In this document: positions 6,422 through 7,186 of the stretch, piece by piece
Layout of the letters: each line of letters opens with the position of its first letter
Numbering within the stretch: position 1 is the first letter of the stretch
Source of the DNA: Opitutales bacterium
GTDB taxonomy: Bacteria; Verrucomicrobiota; Verrucomicrobiia; Opitutales; Oceanipulchritudinaceae
Direction: 5' to 3'
NCBI GenBank assembly: GCA_007123395.1
Contig: SKLD01000506.1
Coordinates: 1 to 7,186, forward strand
Length of the DNA stretch: 7,186 nt
Notes under the pieces: model-generated
Database searches by the model: none
What the model was told of the DNA's origin: nothing
Seen by the model: only the letters and a program-made list of their open reading frames with translations
Position numbers and translations under genes: made by a program

Positions 6422-7186
6422 TTACGCGTGTGCGGTGTCCGCCATTTTGGTCCGCGGGCGCGCGCGCTGTGCGGAAAACAGATCTTGGTCAACCGGACCT
6501 TGGGTGCATGGAACTGGAGGCATCGATCGCTTGCGTCCGAGGCGGCGGGACCATTTCTCGACAAACTCGCGCGCGCCGACCGCCGCGCCGCGCAGGAGGC
6601 CTGGCATCCGCGTGAGTAACGTGCAATTCGCCGGATCCTTTGTCTCCTTACTGTCGCGTACGTGCCCAGTGTCGTCCTTCACCCGCAGCAACAAACCGTA
6701 GGATTCAATAAACCTCCGCGCCTCCTCACCCTCTTCGTCTTTATCTCCCCTCTCCGTTCCCAGCATCCCCACAATCCCCGCCCGCGCCCACGCACGCAGC
6801 GAAGCCGGCGCTTCTCCGCCCGCCGCCGCCCCATACCCGCTCCAGCGGTAAGCCTCCGCACGCTCCGCCAAGCCCGCGCGCACCGGGTTCAGCTCGATAT
6901 ACGCACCCACCACACGCAGCACCTGCGGACTGTCCTGCACAACGCAGCTCTTGTAGCGCTCCGCCCACAAAGTCCCCACGCGCCCCCGCTCCCCGTTGTA
7001 CCACACGCTGTAGCGCTGCTTCAGCGTCTTCATGAAGCCCGCCAGATTGCCCATGCGGCTCTTCAAGTGCTCCCGCAGCTCCGCCGCGTCGGTCAACTCC
7101 GAGTCCAGCAACCAAGCCGCCCGCCGCGCGTCCAGGTTGAGATACGGACACTTCTCCTCCCCGTAAAGCACACGGAAGCGCCGCAC
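6422..7186 (-). CDS. REP-associated tyrosine transposase (RAYT, Y1/HUH type), 5' end cut by window
   Basis: RAYTs are single-strand DNA transposases of the HUH/Y1 class, usually single-copy genes linked to dispersed REP palindromes rather than complete insertion sequences. The visible 254-255 codons lack the N-terminus: the frame is open to the window edge, and the HUH metal-binding motif should lie just outside (the GTG at 7186 is probably an internal codon). Seen here are FMKTLKQRYSVWYN (51-64 of the fragment), GTLWAERYKSCVV (71-83), and AYIELNPVRAGL (95-106), whose Tyr96 is the likely nucleophile, followed by YRWSGYGAA. A long C-terminal extension with AREFVEKW...GRKR (205-220) and DLFSAQRARPRTK (235-247) matches the large form I know from Verrucomicrobiota/Opitutae. 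No frameshift or stop interrupts the visible part, so it may be intact. Confidence 0.9.
   Translation of the reverse strand: MRRFRVLYGEEKCPYLNLDARRAAWLLDSELTDAAELREHLKSRMGNLAGFMKTLKQRYSVWYNGERGRVGTLWAERYKSCVVQDSPQVLRVVGAYIELNPVRAGLAERAEAYRWSGYGAAAGGEAPASLRAWARAGIVGMLGTERGDKDEEGEEARRFIESYGLLLRVKDDTGHVRDSKETKDPANCTLLTRMPGLLRGAAVGAREFVEKWSRRLGRKRSMPPVPCTQGPVDQDLFSAQRARPRTKMADTAHA
6650..6670. repeat. Imperfect palindrome around CGTACG inside the transposase 3' coding part
   Basis: ACTG (6650-6653) and CAGT (6667-6670) flank a central self-complementary CGTACG (6657-6662), with mismatched bases between. It falls in the weakly conserved stretch that encodes KDDTGHVRDSKETKDP of the transposase, between the catalytic domain and the C-terminal REFVE segment. 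It could be an in-frame REP-like insertion or simply chance; only one copy is seen in this window. Confidence 0.2.

Overview
The window is G+C-rich DNA with weak or absent Shine-Dalgarno sequences. Its gene content fits a Verrucomicrobiota (PVC-group) bacterium, most likely of the Opitutae type. The best clue is the large REP-associated tyrosine transposase (RAYT) at the right edge, a form I associate with Opitutae/Puniceicoccales-like genomes. The taxonomic guess is inference from protein family style, not from a marker gene.

Layout from left to right: the 3' part of uppP (+, cut by the window edge); a strong hairpin terminator in the convergent gap; class II fructose-bisphosphate aldolase (-); a 409-base non-coding stretch holding an AT-rich probable promoter zone, several palindromes and a possible 26-residue leader ORF; a membrane-anchored NDP-sugar 4,6-dehydratase of the WbpM/CapD/PglF family (+); a 53-base convergent gap; then a minus-strand block read from right to left. 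That block consists of the RAYT (cut by the window edge), a stand-alone methyltransferase that closely resembles the C-terminal domain of the ovothiol enzyme OvoA, and an NhaC-family antiporter whose start overlaps the methyltransferase stop by ATGA.

Functional themes: uppP (recycling of the undecaprenyl carrier) and the sugar dehydratase both serve synthesis of surface glycans. The aldolase is central carbon metabolism. The most interesting part is the overlapping pair of a 4-mercaptohistidine N-methyltransferase-like gene and an NhaC-family transporter. It suggests an ovothiol-type (thiol-histidine) trait with a coupled ion or solute transporter; no OvoA sulfoxide synthase gene is visible here. 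The RAYT, together with palindromes in the long intergenic region, raises the possibility of REP-type dispersed repeats in this genome. I see no tRNA, rRNA, CRISPR array or complete insertion sequence.
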